A stretch of 64,000 bases of DNA from Streptomyces goshikiensis. GTDB taxonomy: Bacteria > Actinomycetota > Actinomycetes > Streptomycetales > Streptomycetaceae. The translations under genes and the position numbers were made by a program. The DNA lies in the NCBI RefSeq assembly GCF_014650555.1, contig NZ_BMVE01000003.1, forward strand, positions 248,001-312,000, in the 5' to 3' direction. Under the pieces are notes generated by a model. That model was not told where the DNA came from, searched no databases, and saw only the letters and a list, made by a program, of their open reading frames with translations. Position 1 is the first letter of the stretch. Each line of letters begins with the position of its first letter. Positions 34,974-43,440 of the stretch are shown one piece after another.

Positions 34974-36319
34974 CTGGCTTCCCTGTCTGGCTGTTCGGGC
35001 TGGGCCGGACCGCCGGGCCCGCCCGGCTCCCTCAGGGGCAGCCGGGCGGCGACCCGGAAGCCGCCGTCGGGCAGCGGACCGGTGTCCAGCGTCCCGCCCG
35101 TCAACCGTACGCGCTCGCGCATCCCCACCAGACCGTGCCCCGTGCCCGAACCCTCCAGCGCCGTCACGGCGTCCCGCGCCGGGCCGTTGACCACCAGGAC
35201 GAGCACCTCGTCCGCGTGCAGGGTCACCGAGACGTTCGTCCGCGCGCCGGGCGCGTGCCGCACCACGTTCGCCAGGGCCTCCTGCACGATCCGGTACGCC
35301 GACAGGTCCACCGCCGGCGGCAGCGCCTCGGCGGCGCCCGCCGCCAGGGACAGCCCCACCGGCTGCCCCGCCCGTACGGTCGCCTCCACCAGCTGCTGCA
35401 CCCGGCCGAGCCCCGGCTGCGGGGCCAGCTCGCCGCCCGGCCCGTCCCCGTTGCCGCGCAGCACCGTCAGCAGCCGCCGCATCTCGCCCAGCGACTCGCG
35501 GGCGCTCGCCGCGATCGCCTCGAACTCCTCGCGCACCGGATCCGGCATCCCGGGCAGCCGGTACGGCGCGGAATCCGCCTGCACCGTGATCACCGACATG
35601 TGGTGCGCCACCACGTCGTGCAACTCCCGCGCGATCCGCGCCCGTTCCTCCAGCAGCGTGCGCCGCGCCCGCTCGCCCTCGCTGATGCTCTCCTGCTCGG
35701 CGATCCGCTGCTGCGCGTCACCGAGCCCGCGCACCGCGCCCGTCAGCGCCAGCACGACCCCGCTCAGCACGAACAGCAGCGCCACGGTGGTCATCACGCC
35801 GCCGGGCTGGAAGAACCCCAGCGCCGTCCCGACCGCGCCGGTCACCAGCCACACCCCGACCAGGGTCCGGATCGACTCGCGCAGCCCCAGGCAGGCCATC
35901 AGCGCCAGGTACCCGACGATGACCATCGGCGTCCACGGCCAGGCGTGCCCGGCCACCTGGTCGGCGCGGACCAGCACCAGCGCACCCAGGGTGTCCGCCA
36001 GCAGGACCAGACCCCAGGAGGCCAGCGGCCGCGTCACCGCCAGCAGCAGCGGCACCGTCTGGGCCACCCCCAGCGCGCCGGCCCAGCCGCCGCCCGCCTT
36101 GTAGTCGTTGGTCAGCACCGCGATGGTCGTGGGCAGCAGCGCGGCGGTGAAGGCGCCCATCAGCAGGTACGGCAGCATCCGCTGCCACGCCCTGGGCGCG
36201 CGCGCGAACAGCGGCTCCGCCGCCCGCGCGGGCGTGCGCACCACCCCCCACAGCCGGTTCGTCGCGCGCGGCTCCCGCGCGGGCGGGGCGGGGGCTGGGG
36301 TACGGGCTCGGTCGCTCAT
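34970..36319 (-). CDS. Sensor histidine kinase (HisKA_3 / NarL-partner type)
   Basis: 449 residues. Several membrane helices in the first 200 residues, including MLPYLLMGAFTAALLPTTIAVL and MTTVALLFVLSGVVLALTGAV. H-box ARELHDVVAHHMSVITVQ (phospho-His), then the ATPase region with LSAYRIVQEALANVVRHAPG (N-box) and GHGLVGMRERVRLTGGTLD (G-box). It passes phosphate to the coupled response regulator. There is no large periplasmic sensor, so it probably senses membrane or envelope state. Confidence 0.94.
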   Translation of the reverse strand: MSDRARTPAPAPPAREPRATNRLWGVVRTPARAAEPLFARAPRAWQRMLPYLLMGAFTAALLPTTIAVLTNDYKAGGGWAGALGVAQTVPLLLAVTRPLASWGLVLLADTLGALVLVRADQVAGHAWPWTPMVIVGYLALMACLGLRESIRTLVGVWLVTGAVGTALGFFQPGGVMTTVALLFVLSGVVLALTGAVRGLGDAQQRIAEQESISEGERARRTLLEERARIARELHDVVAHHMSVITVQADSAPYRLPGMPDPVREEFEAIAASARESLGEMRRLLTVLRGNGDGPGGELAPQPGLGRVQQLVEATVRAGQPVGLSLAAGAAEALPPAVDLSAYRIVQEALANVVRHAPGARTNVSVTLHADEVLVLVVNGPARDAVTALEGSGTGHGLVGMRERVRLTGGTLDTGPLPDGGFRVAARLPLREPGGPGGPAQPEQPDREAS

Positions 36320-36347
36320 GATCGGTCCAGCCTATGCGGGACCGATC
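36320..36347. promoter_or_regulatory. Inverted repeat at the two-component operon promoter
   Basis: GATCGGTCC-N10-GGACCGATC, a perfect 9-bp dyad whose left edge touches the kinase ATG. On the minus strand a TAGGCT -10-like box lies between the arms, so a bound protein would cover the start site. Autoregulation by the response regulator is plausible. Confidence 0.6.
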
Positions 36348-36420
36348 CCCGGGCAAGGGTGGCGGGGCGTGCGGATAGGCTGCTCGCGGTCAGGCCGATC
36401 ACGGGGGAGAGCCGGTACGC

Positions 36421-37368
36421 ATGGGCGGGGCAGCCGCACTCGAAAAGCTGGTGCCGGTGCTGCTGGCCTTCGGCGGCGGGGCGCTCCTCGCGCGCCGCAA
36501 GATCGTCCCCGCCGAGGCCTCCAAGGCCTTCGCCGACTACGCCTTCCTCTTCGCCGTCCCCTGCTACCTCTTCGGCAACATCTACACCAGCGACCTCGGC
36601 GCCCTCTTCAACTGGCGGGCGATCGGCGGGTACGCGGCCGCCGCCGCCCTCGCGGTGCTCGCCATCGCCGTGGCCGCCACCGCCCGAGGGATACGGGAGC
36701 CGCGCGCCGTCGCGCTGCGCGTGATGGCCGGAGTGCAGGTGAACACCGCCTACTTCGCCGTCCCCGTGTTCATCACCGTGTTCGGGACGGCCGCCCCGAT
36801 CTTCCCGGTGCTGCTCTTCCAGGTCTGCGTACTGTCCCTGGTCGTCATCTCCATCATGGAACTCGGCCGCGCCGGGCCGGGCACGGGCGGCCCCGGCTCC
36901 CGGCTCGGGCGGGCCGTCGGAGCCTCCCTCGCCACCCCGCTGGTGCTCGCCTGCAACGCCGGGATCCTGCTCAACCTGCTGTCGGTACGGGTTCCCGCGG
37001 TGGTGCTGGACGGGGCCGCGTTCGTCGGCGACAGCGCCTCCCCGGTCGCCCTGTTCGCCCTCGGCCTCCACCTGGGCGGACAGGGCCTGGACCTGCGGGG
37101 CACCTCGCGCGAGGAGCTGGCCCTGATCGCCTTCAAGTGCCTGGGCTTCCCGCTGCTCGCCTGGGTGGTGTGCGGGGCGCTGTTCGACGTACCGGGGCAG
37201 TGGCTCGCGTACCTCGTGCTGATCGCGGCGATGCCGACCCCGCAGAACCTGTTCGTCTTCGCCCAGCGCTACGACGTGGGCGTGGACCTCTCCGCCTCGC
37301 TCGTGATCAAGTCCTCGGTGGTTTCCCTGCTGTTGCTGCCCCTCTGGCTGCATACGGTGGCCTCATGA
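36421..37368 (+). CDS. AEC-family transporter (auxin efflux carrier type)
   Basis: 315 residues with about ten membrane helices. Starts GGAAALEKLVPVLLAFGGGALLARRKIVPAEASKAFADYAFLFAVPCYLF. The central VNTAYFAVPVFITVFG and the C-terminal half with VLIAAMPTPQNLFVFAQRYDVG are the typical family blocks (N-terminal FAxPxxxF and conserved AMPTAxN-like). Bacterial members export small organic acids or malonate. It shares its promoter region with the kinase gene. The next gene overlaps its stop (ATGA). Confidence 0.9.
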   Translation: MGGAAALEKLVPVLLAFGGGALLARRKIVPAEASKAFADYAFLFAVPCYLFGNIYTSDLGALFNWRAIGGYAAAAALAVLAIAVAATARGIREPRAVALRVMAGVQVNTAYFAVPVFITVFGTAAPIFPVLLFQVCVLSLVVISIMELGRAGPGTGGPGSRLGRAVGASLATPLVLACNAGILLNLLSVRVPAVVLDGAAFVGDSASPVALFALGLHLGGQGLDLRGTSREELALIAFKCLGFPLLAWVVCGALFDVPGQWLAYLVLIAAMPTPQNLFVFAQRYDVGVDLSASLVIKSSVVSLLLLPLWLHTVAS

Positions 37369-37976
37369 CCGACTCGAACACACGGGTGGCCGCCGCCGGC
37401 CCCGCCGCCTCCGCCGCCCCCGACTCCTTGGCCGGACCCGCCGCCCTGGCCGCCCTCGCCCCCGCGACGCTGGGCCTGCTGGCCGCCTGGGCCGTGCACG
37501 ACCTGGAGGAGGTGGCCGCCATGACGCGCTGGTCCCGCACCCGGGTCCCCGTCCTGCGCGCGCGCCACCCGCGCGTCCCCGACGGGGTCTGGCGGCGGCT
37601 CGAAGCCATGAACTCCCGCGAGTTCGCCGCGGCCGTCGGCGTCATGGGCGTCGTGGTCGCCGCTGCCGCCGCCGACGGGTACCGCACCGGCGGCCGCTCC
37701 GCCTTCTACCAGAGCGCCCTGGACGGCTTCGGCCTGCACGGCCTCGTCCACCTCGCGCAGGCCGCCGTCACCCGCGGCTACACCCCGGGCGTGGTGACCT
37801 CACCGCTGGTCGTCGTCCCGTTCACCCTCTGGGCCCGCGGCCGGCTGCGCCGCGCCGGGGTGCTGCGGCCGACCCGGCCCCGTGACCTGGCGCGGGGGCT
37901 GGGCCTGGCCGCCGCGGCCACCGTCGCCTCCCACACCGTGGCCCGGCGGATCCGGCGCGCCCCGGCCGCGCCGTAG
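37365..37976 (+). CDS. HXXEE-domain membrane protein
   Basis: 203 residues, overlapping the previous stop. The signature H-D-L-E-E (AVHDLEEVAAMTRW) in a hydrophobic first segment defines the HXXEE family, whose members have about five membrane helices and two further conserved His; here EFAAAVGVMGVVVAAAAADGY and HGLVHLAQAAVTRGYTPGVVTSPLVVVPFTLW follow. Probable metal-binding membrane protein of unknown function. Coupling to an AEC transporter suggests they act together. Confidence 0.85.
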   Translation: MTDSNTRVAAAGPAASAAPDSLAGPAALAALAPATLGLLAAWAVHDLEEVAAMTRWSRTRVPVLRARHPRVPDGVWRRLEAMNSREFAAAVGVMGVVVAAAAADGYRTGGRSAFYQSALDGFGLHGLVHLAQAAVTRGYTPGVVTSPLVVVPFTLWARGRLRRAGVLRPTRPRDLARGLGLAAAATVASHTVARRIRRAPAAP

Positions 37977-37984
37977 CGGCGGAC

Positions 37985-38020
37985 GCCGGGAAGGGACCGG
38001 CCACCGGTCGTTCCCCCGGC
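37985..38020 (+). terminator. Probable terminator after the HXXEE gene
   Basis: GACCGG-CCA-CCGGTC stem continued by GCCGGG / CCCGGC across a small internal loop, nine bases after the stop. Confidence 0.5.
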
Positions 38021-38042
38021 GGGTTCCGCTCGTTGACCCGGC

Positions 38043-38435
38043 ATGGAGCTGCCGACCACCGCGGCGCCCGGCGTCGGTGAACGGGCCGACGCCGCGGCCG
38101 ATGCCGCCTGCCACCTCTACGATGCCGTCGCCCCCTGGCGCGCCCGCGAGCCCGGGGGGTGGAGCCGCACCGCCGCCGAGGACGCCGCCGAGGCGATCGA
38201 GACCACCGCGCACGCCCTCGCGCGCGTCCACCCGCGCGCGGAGGTCATCCTGGCCCCCGTCCACGCCGCCCTCGCCGACCTGCGCCGTCAGCTCGCGCTG
38301 GCGCCGCCGGACGCGCTGACCGCCGACGGGCTCCCGGCGACCCCGCGCACCGTGGGCAACCCGCGCCGGACCCGGCGGGTCCGGGCGGTCACGCTCCCCG
38401 AGCCCCGGCCACGGCGGTCTCGTACAACTTCCTGA
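38043..38435 (+). CDS. Small hypothetical helical protein
   Basis: 130 residues. ERADAAADAACHLYDAVAPWRARE and AAEDAAEAIETTAHALARVHPRAEVILAPVHAALADLRRQLALAPPDAL form a plausible helical bundle, followed by a basic tail that overlaps the convergent protease gene by 47 bp. The start has no clear ribosome site. Composition fits coding DNA, but I have no family match, so it could be a chance frame. Confidence 0.45.
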   Translation: MELPTTAAPGVGERADAAADAACHLYDAVAPWRAREPGGWSRTAAEDAAEAIETTAHALARVHPRAEVILAPVHAALADLRRQLALAPPDALTADGLPATPRTVGNPRRTRRVRAVTLPEPRPRRSRTTS

Positions 38436-39318
38436 TCTCCTTGCCGAAGTAGGAGCTGTACGAGGTGTCGGGCGTGGTCCCGCCGGTCTTCCAGCCGCCG
38501 ATGACCCCGACCACCTCCCCGGTCCCCGTCTGCGGGTCGTAGTGCGCGAGGAACGGGCCGCCACTGGTCCCGCCCGGGTACCCGGTGCAGTCGATCCGCA
38601 GGAACGATCCCGGGATGCCGGGGTCGGTGCTGGTGAACTTCGTCGTCCGGTTGTGGCACCGGCGCGGGCGCGCCGACGTCGCCGGATAGCCGATCAGCTC
38701 GACCCGCGCATGCGTGTAAGTGGCCCCGGTGACCAGCCGGTTCGCGCCGACGACGTCCTGCACCCGCCAGCCCTCGGCGTCCGGACCCACCTGCGCGAAG
38801 GCCGCGTCCACGGTCGCTGCCCGGTCCGGCCCCTCGCGCGGGTAGCGCGGGTCGATCCACACCTTGGGGCGCCCGTTCGTACCCCGCAGCACCGGGAACA
38901 TGCCGTACGGCCGCGGCTTCGCCCGCGTGTACCGCGGTACGAAGGCCACCTGGCGGGAGTCGGGGCCGAGCAGGCAGTGCGCGGCGCTCAGCACCAGGTC
39001 GTGGCCGGGGGAGGCGACCACGCTCGCGGTGCAGAAGTACGCGCCGCCGCCCTGCATGACGAACATCCGCCCGACGACCGGGATGCCGTCGAAGTTTTCG
39101 CCGATGCCGGCCTTGGCCGCGCGGGTCCCGGGCACCCCGGGGGTGACGGGCTCGGCCGACGCCATCCGCTCCGGCGTCCAGAACGCCTCGGCCTCCCGGG
39201 CGGACCAGCCGTCGGCGGCCCGCGCCGTCCCGGAGCCGTCGGCCCCGGCCACCGGCAGTGGCCCGCCGAGCAGCATCAGCGCGGCGGTGGCCACCGCCAC
39301 CGTCAACGTGCGTCGCAT
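38389..39318 (-). CDS. Secreted trypsin-like / V8-type serine protease
   Basis: 309 residues from ATG 39318, nine bases after GGGAGC. Signal peptide TLTVAVATAALMLLGGPLPVAGA. Catalytic triad candidates: His in VLSAAHCLLG, Asp in ATVDAAFAQVG, Ser in GGTSGGPFLAHYD. The CTASVV and SAAHC cysteines form the family disulfide. This is the V8/glutamyl-endopeptidase-like S1 group that is common in Streptomyces supernatants, with a propeptide-like segment (residues 30-80) before the catalytic domain. It will be exported and act extracellularly. Confidence 0.92.
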   Translation of the reverse strand: MRRTLTVAVATAALMLLGGPLPVAGADGSGTARAADGWSAREAEAFWTPERMASAEPVTPGVPGTRAAKAGIGENFDGIPVVGRMFVMQGGGAYFCTASVVASPGHDLVLSAAHCLLGPDSRQVAFVPRYTRAKPRPYGMFPVLRGTNGRPKVWIDPRYPREGPDRAATVDAAFAQVGPDAEGWRVQDVVGANRLVTGATYTHARVELIGYPATSARPRRCHNRTTKFTSTDPGIPGSFLRIDCTGYPGGTSGGPFLAHYDPQTGTGEVVGVIGGWKTGGTTPDTSYSSYFGKEIRKLYETAVAGARGA

Positions 39319-39380
39319 TCGTGGAGCTCCCATCGTCTTCGTCGCGGACGTGACCTGTCAGAAGGCCCCGGACCGGCTGC

Positions 39381-40943
39381 CTAGATGGCCTGGGGGAAGC
39401 GGAAGAGCCTGCCGGGGTCGTAGGTGCGCCGGACCGCTTCGAGCCGGGGCAGGTTCGGGCCGTGGCAGGCCTCGCGCCAGCCGGCGAGCGCGGGGTCGGC
39501 GTAGTTCTGGTACGCGCTGCCGCTCGCCCAGGGGCGCAGGTCGCGCCAGAGCCCGTCGAGCCACGCCCGGTGCCGGGCGACCTCGGCGGGCGGCGCGGAC
39601 GGGGGCCAGTAGACGAGGTACTGGGCCAGGAAGGCGCTGTCGCGGTGCGCGAACGCGGTGGCACCGACCGGCACCCGGTTCAGGGCTCCGCCGCACACCC
39701 CGTCGAACTGGACGACCCCGGTCCCGCCGCGCGGGACGGCCCCCGAATAGCGCCGGACGCCGTCCAGGACGGCCTCGACCGCCGCCCGCGGCAGCCCGTC
39801 GCCGGCCCAGAAGTCGGAGCGGGCCGCGTAGGAGTCCCGCCCGAGCCGCCCCCGCGGGTCGCGGCCGGGCAGGACCCCGGGCAGCCGGCACTCGGCGCCG
39901 CCGCGGTCCAGGCAGCCGGCCAGGGCCCGCAGGGTGTCCCCGTGGCCGCGCACGTCGATCCGGGCGTCCCGGGGCTCCGCGCCCACCAGCTCGGAGAGCC
40001 GGGCCAACCGCGCCTCCAGCTCGCCGCGCCCGCCGTCCAGGCACACCACGCGGACGACGGGTACGGCCGGCCCGGCCGCCGGACCGCCCTCGACGACGAA
40101 CTCGACCTGGCTCCAGAACGGGTCCGGCAGCCCGGCCAGCCAGCGCTGCCAGCCGGTCAGTACGGCCGCGGAATCGCCGCCTGGCCAGTGCAGTTCGGCG
40201 ACCGCGCAGTCCCCGACGGGGTGCGTACGGAAGCGGAATTCGGTCACCACCCCGAAGTTCCCGCCGCCAGCCCCGCGCAGCGCCCAGAACAGCTCCGGAT
40301 CCCCGTCGGGGCCGACCTCGCGCACGATCCCGTCCGGGGTGACCACCCGCGCCCCCGTGAGCCGGTCGGCGGTGGTCCCGTACGCCCGCGCGGACAGCCC
40401 GAGGCCGCCGCCGAGGGTGAGCCCCGCGATCCCGACGGAGGGGCACAGCCCGGTCGGGAGGCCCAGACCGCGCCCGGCGAGCGCCGCGCCCACGTCACCG
40501 AGGCGGGCCCCCGCGCCGACCCGTACGCCGGAGCCCTCGACGCTCACACCGGCCATCGCCCCGGTGTCGACGACCAGTCCGGCCTCCCGGGTCGACCAGC
40601 CGGCGTAGCTGTGCCCGCCGCCGCGCGGGACCACCGGTACGGCGGAGCGGCGCGCGAAGTCCAGGCAGACGGCCACGTCCCCGGCGTGCGCGGGGTAGGC
40701 CACGGCGGCGGGTGCGACGGAGTCGTAGCGGGGCTGGAACAGCTGCCGGGCCTCGGCGTAGTCGCGGTCGCCGGGGCGGACCAGCCGCCCGTCCAGCGCG
40801 GCCGCCAGCGCACCGAAGTCCGCGCCGGACCCCCGTCCCCGGCGCGGGCTCCGGCCGCCGCCCCCGCCCGGCGCGGCCGCCCCGACGGTGGCGAGGGCGG
40901 CCCCGGCGGCGCTGGCGAGGACCTGGCGGCGGTGGAGGCTCAT
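39381..40943 (-). CDS. Berberine-bridge-type FAD-dependent oxidoreductase, secreted by Tat
   Basis: 520 residues. Tat-like leader SLHRRQVLASAAGAALATVGAAAPGG. FAD-binding motif VVPRGGGHSYAGW supplies the His for 8-alpha linkage, and GLCPSVGIAGLTLGGGLG supplies the Cys for the second bond, so bicovalent flavin attachment is likely. The C-terminal BBE domain ends YQNYADPALAGWREACHGPNLPRLEAVRRTYDPGRLF. Relatives oxidise sugars, oligosaccharides or natural products with O2. Exported next to a secreted protease. Substrate unknown. Confidence 0.93.
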   Translation of the reverse strand: MSLHRRQVLASAAGAALATVGAAAPGGGGGRSPRRGRGSGADFGALAAALDGRLVRPGDRDYAEARQLFQPRYDSVAPAAVAYPAHAGDVAVCLDFARRSAVPVVPRGGGHSYAGWSTREAGLVVDTGAMAGVSVEGSGVRVGAGARLGDVGAALAGRGLGLPTGLCPSVGIAGLTLGGGLGLSARAYGTTADRLTGARVVTPDGIVREVGPDGDPELFWALRGAGGGNFGVVTEFRFRTHPVGDCAVAELHWPGGDSAAVLTGWQRWLAGLPDPFWSQVEFVVEGGPAAGPAVPVVRVVCLDGGRGELEARLARLSELVGAEPRDARIDVRGHGDTLRALAGCLDRGGAECRLPGVLPGRDPRGRLGRDSYAARSDFWAGDGLPRAAVEAVLDGVRRYSGAVPRGGTGVVQFDGVCGGALNRVPVGATAFAHRDSAFLAQYLVYWPPSAPPAEVARHRAWLDGLWRDLRPWASGSAYQNYADPALAGWREACHGPNLPRLEAVRRTYDPGRLFRFPQAI

Positions 40944-41110
40944 CCCCCTTTCCTGCCACCGCCCGGCCCGATCGCCGCGAAGGCGGGCCCACAGCTCCCG
41001 GGTTGCCCCCCGAACGGCCCACCCCGGGACACCGCACGGGGCCCACGGCGCGGCGGACGCCGGGAGCCGCGCGGGACGCCGGGTGCCGACGGGCCGGGGC
41101 CGGGGCGGGT

Positions 41111-41779
41111 CTACCCGGTGGGTTTGCGGACCAGCAGGAAGCCCTGCGGGGACTTCTCGTCGGGGCCGGGCTCCCGGACCAGCCGGGCCACCTCCGCCAG
41201 GCCCGCCGCGGCCAGCAGCCCGGCGATCAGGGCGGGCGGGGTCCGGTACACGTCGAGCTCGACCGGGTGGCCGTACGCGTGTTCCAGCCGGGTCCGCGCG
41301 TCACCCGCCTTGAAGGCCACCAGGGCGTACCCGCCCGGCGCCAGCACCCGCGCGAACTCCTCGAACAGCGCCGGCAGTTCCCCCGGCGGGGTGTGGACGG
41401 TGGAGTACCAGGCCAGGACCCCGCCCAGCACCCCGTCCGCGATGTCCAGCGCGGCCATCGACCCCACCTCGAACCGCAGCCCCGGGTAGCTCCGCCGGGC
41501 CACCGCCACCATCGCCGGGGAGAGGTCGACGCCGAAGGCCCGTACCCCGAGGGCGTCCAGGTGGGCCGTCACCCGGCCCGGACCACAGCCCACGTCGGCC
41601 ACGGCCCTGCCCCCGGAGCCGGCCGCCGCGCCCTCGCCGCGCACGCACTCGGCGAACGCGGCCAGCATCGCCCGGTCCAGCGGCTTGCGGGCCAGCTCGG
41701 CGCCGAGCAGGCGGGCGTAGTCCACGGCGACGGCGTCGTAGGACGCCCGTACGGCATTGAGGTACGAGGTGTCGGTCAT
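41111..41779 (-). CDS. SAM-dependent class I methyltransferase
   Basis: 222 residues. SAM motif I ADVGCGPGRVTAHLDALG, motif II FGVDLSPAMVAVAR, then a typical post-core FARVLAPGGYALVAFKAGDAR. GAGGGG abuts the ATG at 41779. Begins SYLNAVRASYDAVAVDYARLL, the pattern of small-molecule methyltransferases. It sits 34 bp after the siderophore synthetase in the same direction and may modify that product, or may be unrelated. Confidence 0.92.
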   Translation of the reverse strand: MTDTSYLNAVRASYDAVAVDYARLLGAELARKPLDRAMLAAFAECVRGEGAAAGSGGRAVADVGCGPGRVTAHLDALGVRAFGVDLSPAMVAVARRSYPGLRFEVGSMAALDIADGVLGGVLAWYSTVHTPPGELPALFEEFARVLAPGGYALVAFKAGDARTRLEHAYGHPVELDVYRTPPALIAGLLAAAGLAEVARLVREPGPDEKSPQGFLLVRKPTG

Positions 41780-41813
41780 CCCCTCGACAGTAGCCCGCCC
41801 GGGGCCGCCCGGC

Positions 41814-43388
41814 TCACCCCCCGGCCAGCGGGCTGGGCAGCTGCGTCCACTGGTCGCCCGGCACACCCGGGCTCAGCCGCATCAGGGTCAGCGCCTTGGT
41901 GGGCAGGGGCTCCGTCAGCAGCGCCCCGGAGTCGGCGGTGGGGGCGAGACCCGCCACCGCGGCGCCGAGGTCCTCGGCGAGCGCGGCCGCCGAGCCGGCC
42001 GTGGCCCCGAGCGCCCCGGCCACCAGCGACCCGAACAGCTTGCGCCGCAGCACGGTCACGTCGTCGGTGATCAGCCGGCCGGACACCGGCGGCACCGGCA
42101 GCCCGTGCCGGGCGAGCCGGGCCGGGCTGATCCGGATGTCGGCGAGGTCGCGGTAGACCAGCCGGAGCGGCGCCCCGGCGGGGGAGAGCACCACGAGCAG
42201 GTTCTGGCCGTGGGCCTCCAGGGCCACGCCGAGGTCCAGCACCCGCAGGCACACCGTCAGCGCCAGCCGGGCGAACTCGGCCCGCCAGGCGGCGGAGCGG
42301 GCGAGCCCGGTGGCGGTCAGCGCCGCCACCGGGACGACCCGCTCGCCCGCGGCGGTGTCCGCGTACCGCTCCGGCGGCTCGCGCAGTACGGCGGCCAGGT
42401 CCGGGCTGTGCGCGGTGGCGGCGCCCAGGGTGCGTGTGATGTGCAGCCGCCCGTCGAGCCGCGCGGCCAGCGCCTCCGCGAAGGCGGAGACGGCGGCCGC
42501 CGTCTCGACGGAGTAGACGGAGATGTCCCGTACGGAGGAGGTCAGCCGGGTGCTCAGCGCGGTCTTCACGTGCGCGCCGCCCGCCACCGGTGCCAGGGTC
42601 CGCAGCGACATCAGCGGATGCGCCGCGAACCCGGAGTACTGGACGCCCTCCCCCTTGAGCACGTGAGCGGCCTGCCACGGGTGCACCGGGATCAGGATCC
42701 GCCCGGCGCCCCGCAGCTCCTGCGGCCACCCCTCCGTGACCAGGCACTCCCCGGGACGTACGGCGACCAGCCCGAGCTCGACGACCGGCCGGTGCTCCGG
42801 CGCGTACGCGAGCTGCTCGGCCACCGAGAACCCGGGCCGGGAGCGGCAGTTGGGGTGGTACGGATGGCCGTCGACCACCCGCTGCTCCCACCCCCAGGTG
42901 TGCGGGGGATCCGGCTCCGGCGCGGCCGGCTGGGTGGCTCGGGACAGCGCGAGCGAGGCCGTGCTCTCGTCGAGCTCGGCCGCGAACTCCTCGCCGTGCG
43001 CCACGTTCAGCGCCGCCATCAGCCGCGCGGCCTGCCGGTACGGCCGCCCGTCGAGGCGCAGCTCCGTGACGTGGTCCCCGGTCGCGTATGGATCCGGAAG
43101 CGGCCCCTCCAGCCGTCCGCCCCCGGCCGGCCGCACCACCAGGGAGCCGGCCGAGCGCTCCCGGCCGGCCACCCACGGCAGCGGTTCGAAGGCCAGCGCC
43201 CGCCAGAGCCGGCCCAGTACGGCCGCCCGGGCGCCGGGCAGGGCCGCGCCGTACGCGGATCCGAGCCCGGGCCGTACGCCGGCCAGCGCGGCGGCGACGG
43301 CCTCCTCGGCCGGGGAGCCGGGCGGGCGGGGCGAGGCGGGCGGGGCGGGCGAGCCGGGCGGGGCGGGGACGTGCGCGCTGCGGTCCAG
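41814..43388 (-). CDS. IucA/IucC-family NIS siderophore synthetase with unusual start
   Basis: About 524 residues if read from CTG 43388; the first GTG in frame is at 43172, which would remove conserved-looking N-terminal residues (WRALAFEPLPW). Upstream of CTG is GAGAGG. Key family blocks: HPNCRSRPGFS, IPVHPWQ, VKTALSTRLTSSVRDIS (ATP/substrate loop), LEAHGQNLLVVL and YRDLADIRI, then the FhuF-like tail. NIS synthetases condense citrate or carboxylates with amines to build siderophores without a peptide synthetase. It is divergent from a second NIS gene with a palindrome between. Confidence 0.88.
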   Translation of the reverse strand: MDRSAHVPAPPGSPAPPASPRPPGSPAEEAVAAALAGVRPGLGSAYGAALPGARAAVLGRLWRALAFEPLPWVAGRERSAGSLVVRPAGGGRLEGPLPDPYATGDHVTELRLDGRPYRQAARLMAALNVAHGEEFAAELDESTASLALSRATQPAAPEPDPPHTWGWEQRVVDGHPYHPNCRSRPGFSVAEQLAYAPEHRPVVELGLVAVRPGECLVTEGWPQELRGAGRILIPVHPWQAAHVLKGEGVQYSGFAAHPLMSLRTLAPVAGGAHVKTALSTRLTSSVRDISVYSVETAAAVSAFAEALAARLDGRLHITRTLGAATAHSPDLAAVLREPPERYADTAAGERVVPVAALTATGLARSAAWRAEFARLALTVCLRVLDLGVALEAHGQNLLVVLSPAGAPLRLVYRDLADIRISPARLARHGLPVPPVSGRLITDDVTVLRRKLFGSLVAGALGATAGSAAALAEDLGAAVAGLAPTADSGALLTEPLPTKALTLMRLSPGVPGDQWTQLPSPLAGG

Positions 43389-43423
43389 GGTCCTGGTCCT
43401 CTCTTCATTGCTTTACCCGATGA

Positions 43424-43440
43424 TCGGTGATGATCACCGA
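43424..43440. promoter_or_regulatory. 17-bp perfect palindrome between the two NIS synthetase genes
   Basis: TCGGTGATGATCACCGA, ending at the base before ATG 43441. It does not resemble the DmdR/DtxR iron box (TTAGGTTAGGCTCACCTAA). It occupies the likely transcription start for the right-hand gene and could control both genes. Confidence 0.65.

Noticed and set aside
43389..43440. Search for a DtxR/DmdR iron box at the NIS genes
   Set aside because: No sequence close to TTAGGTTAGGCTCACCTAA is present; only the different palindrome was found.
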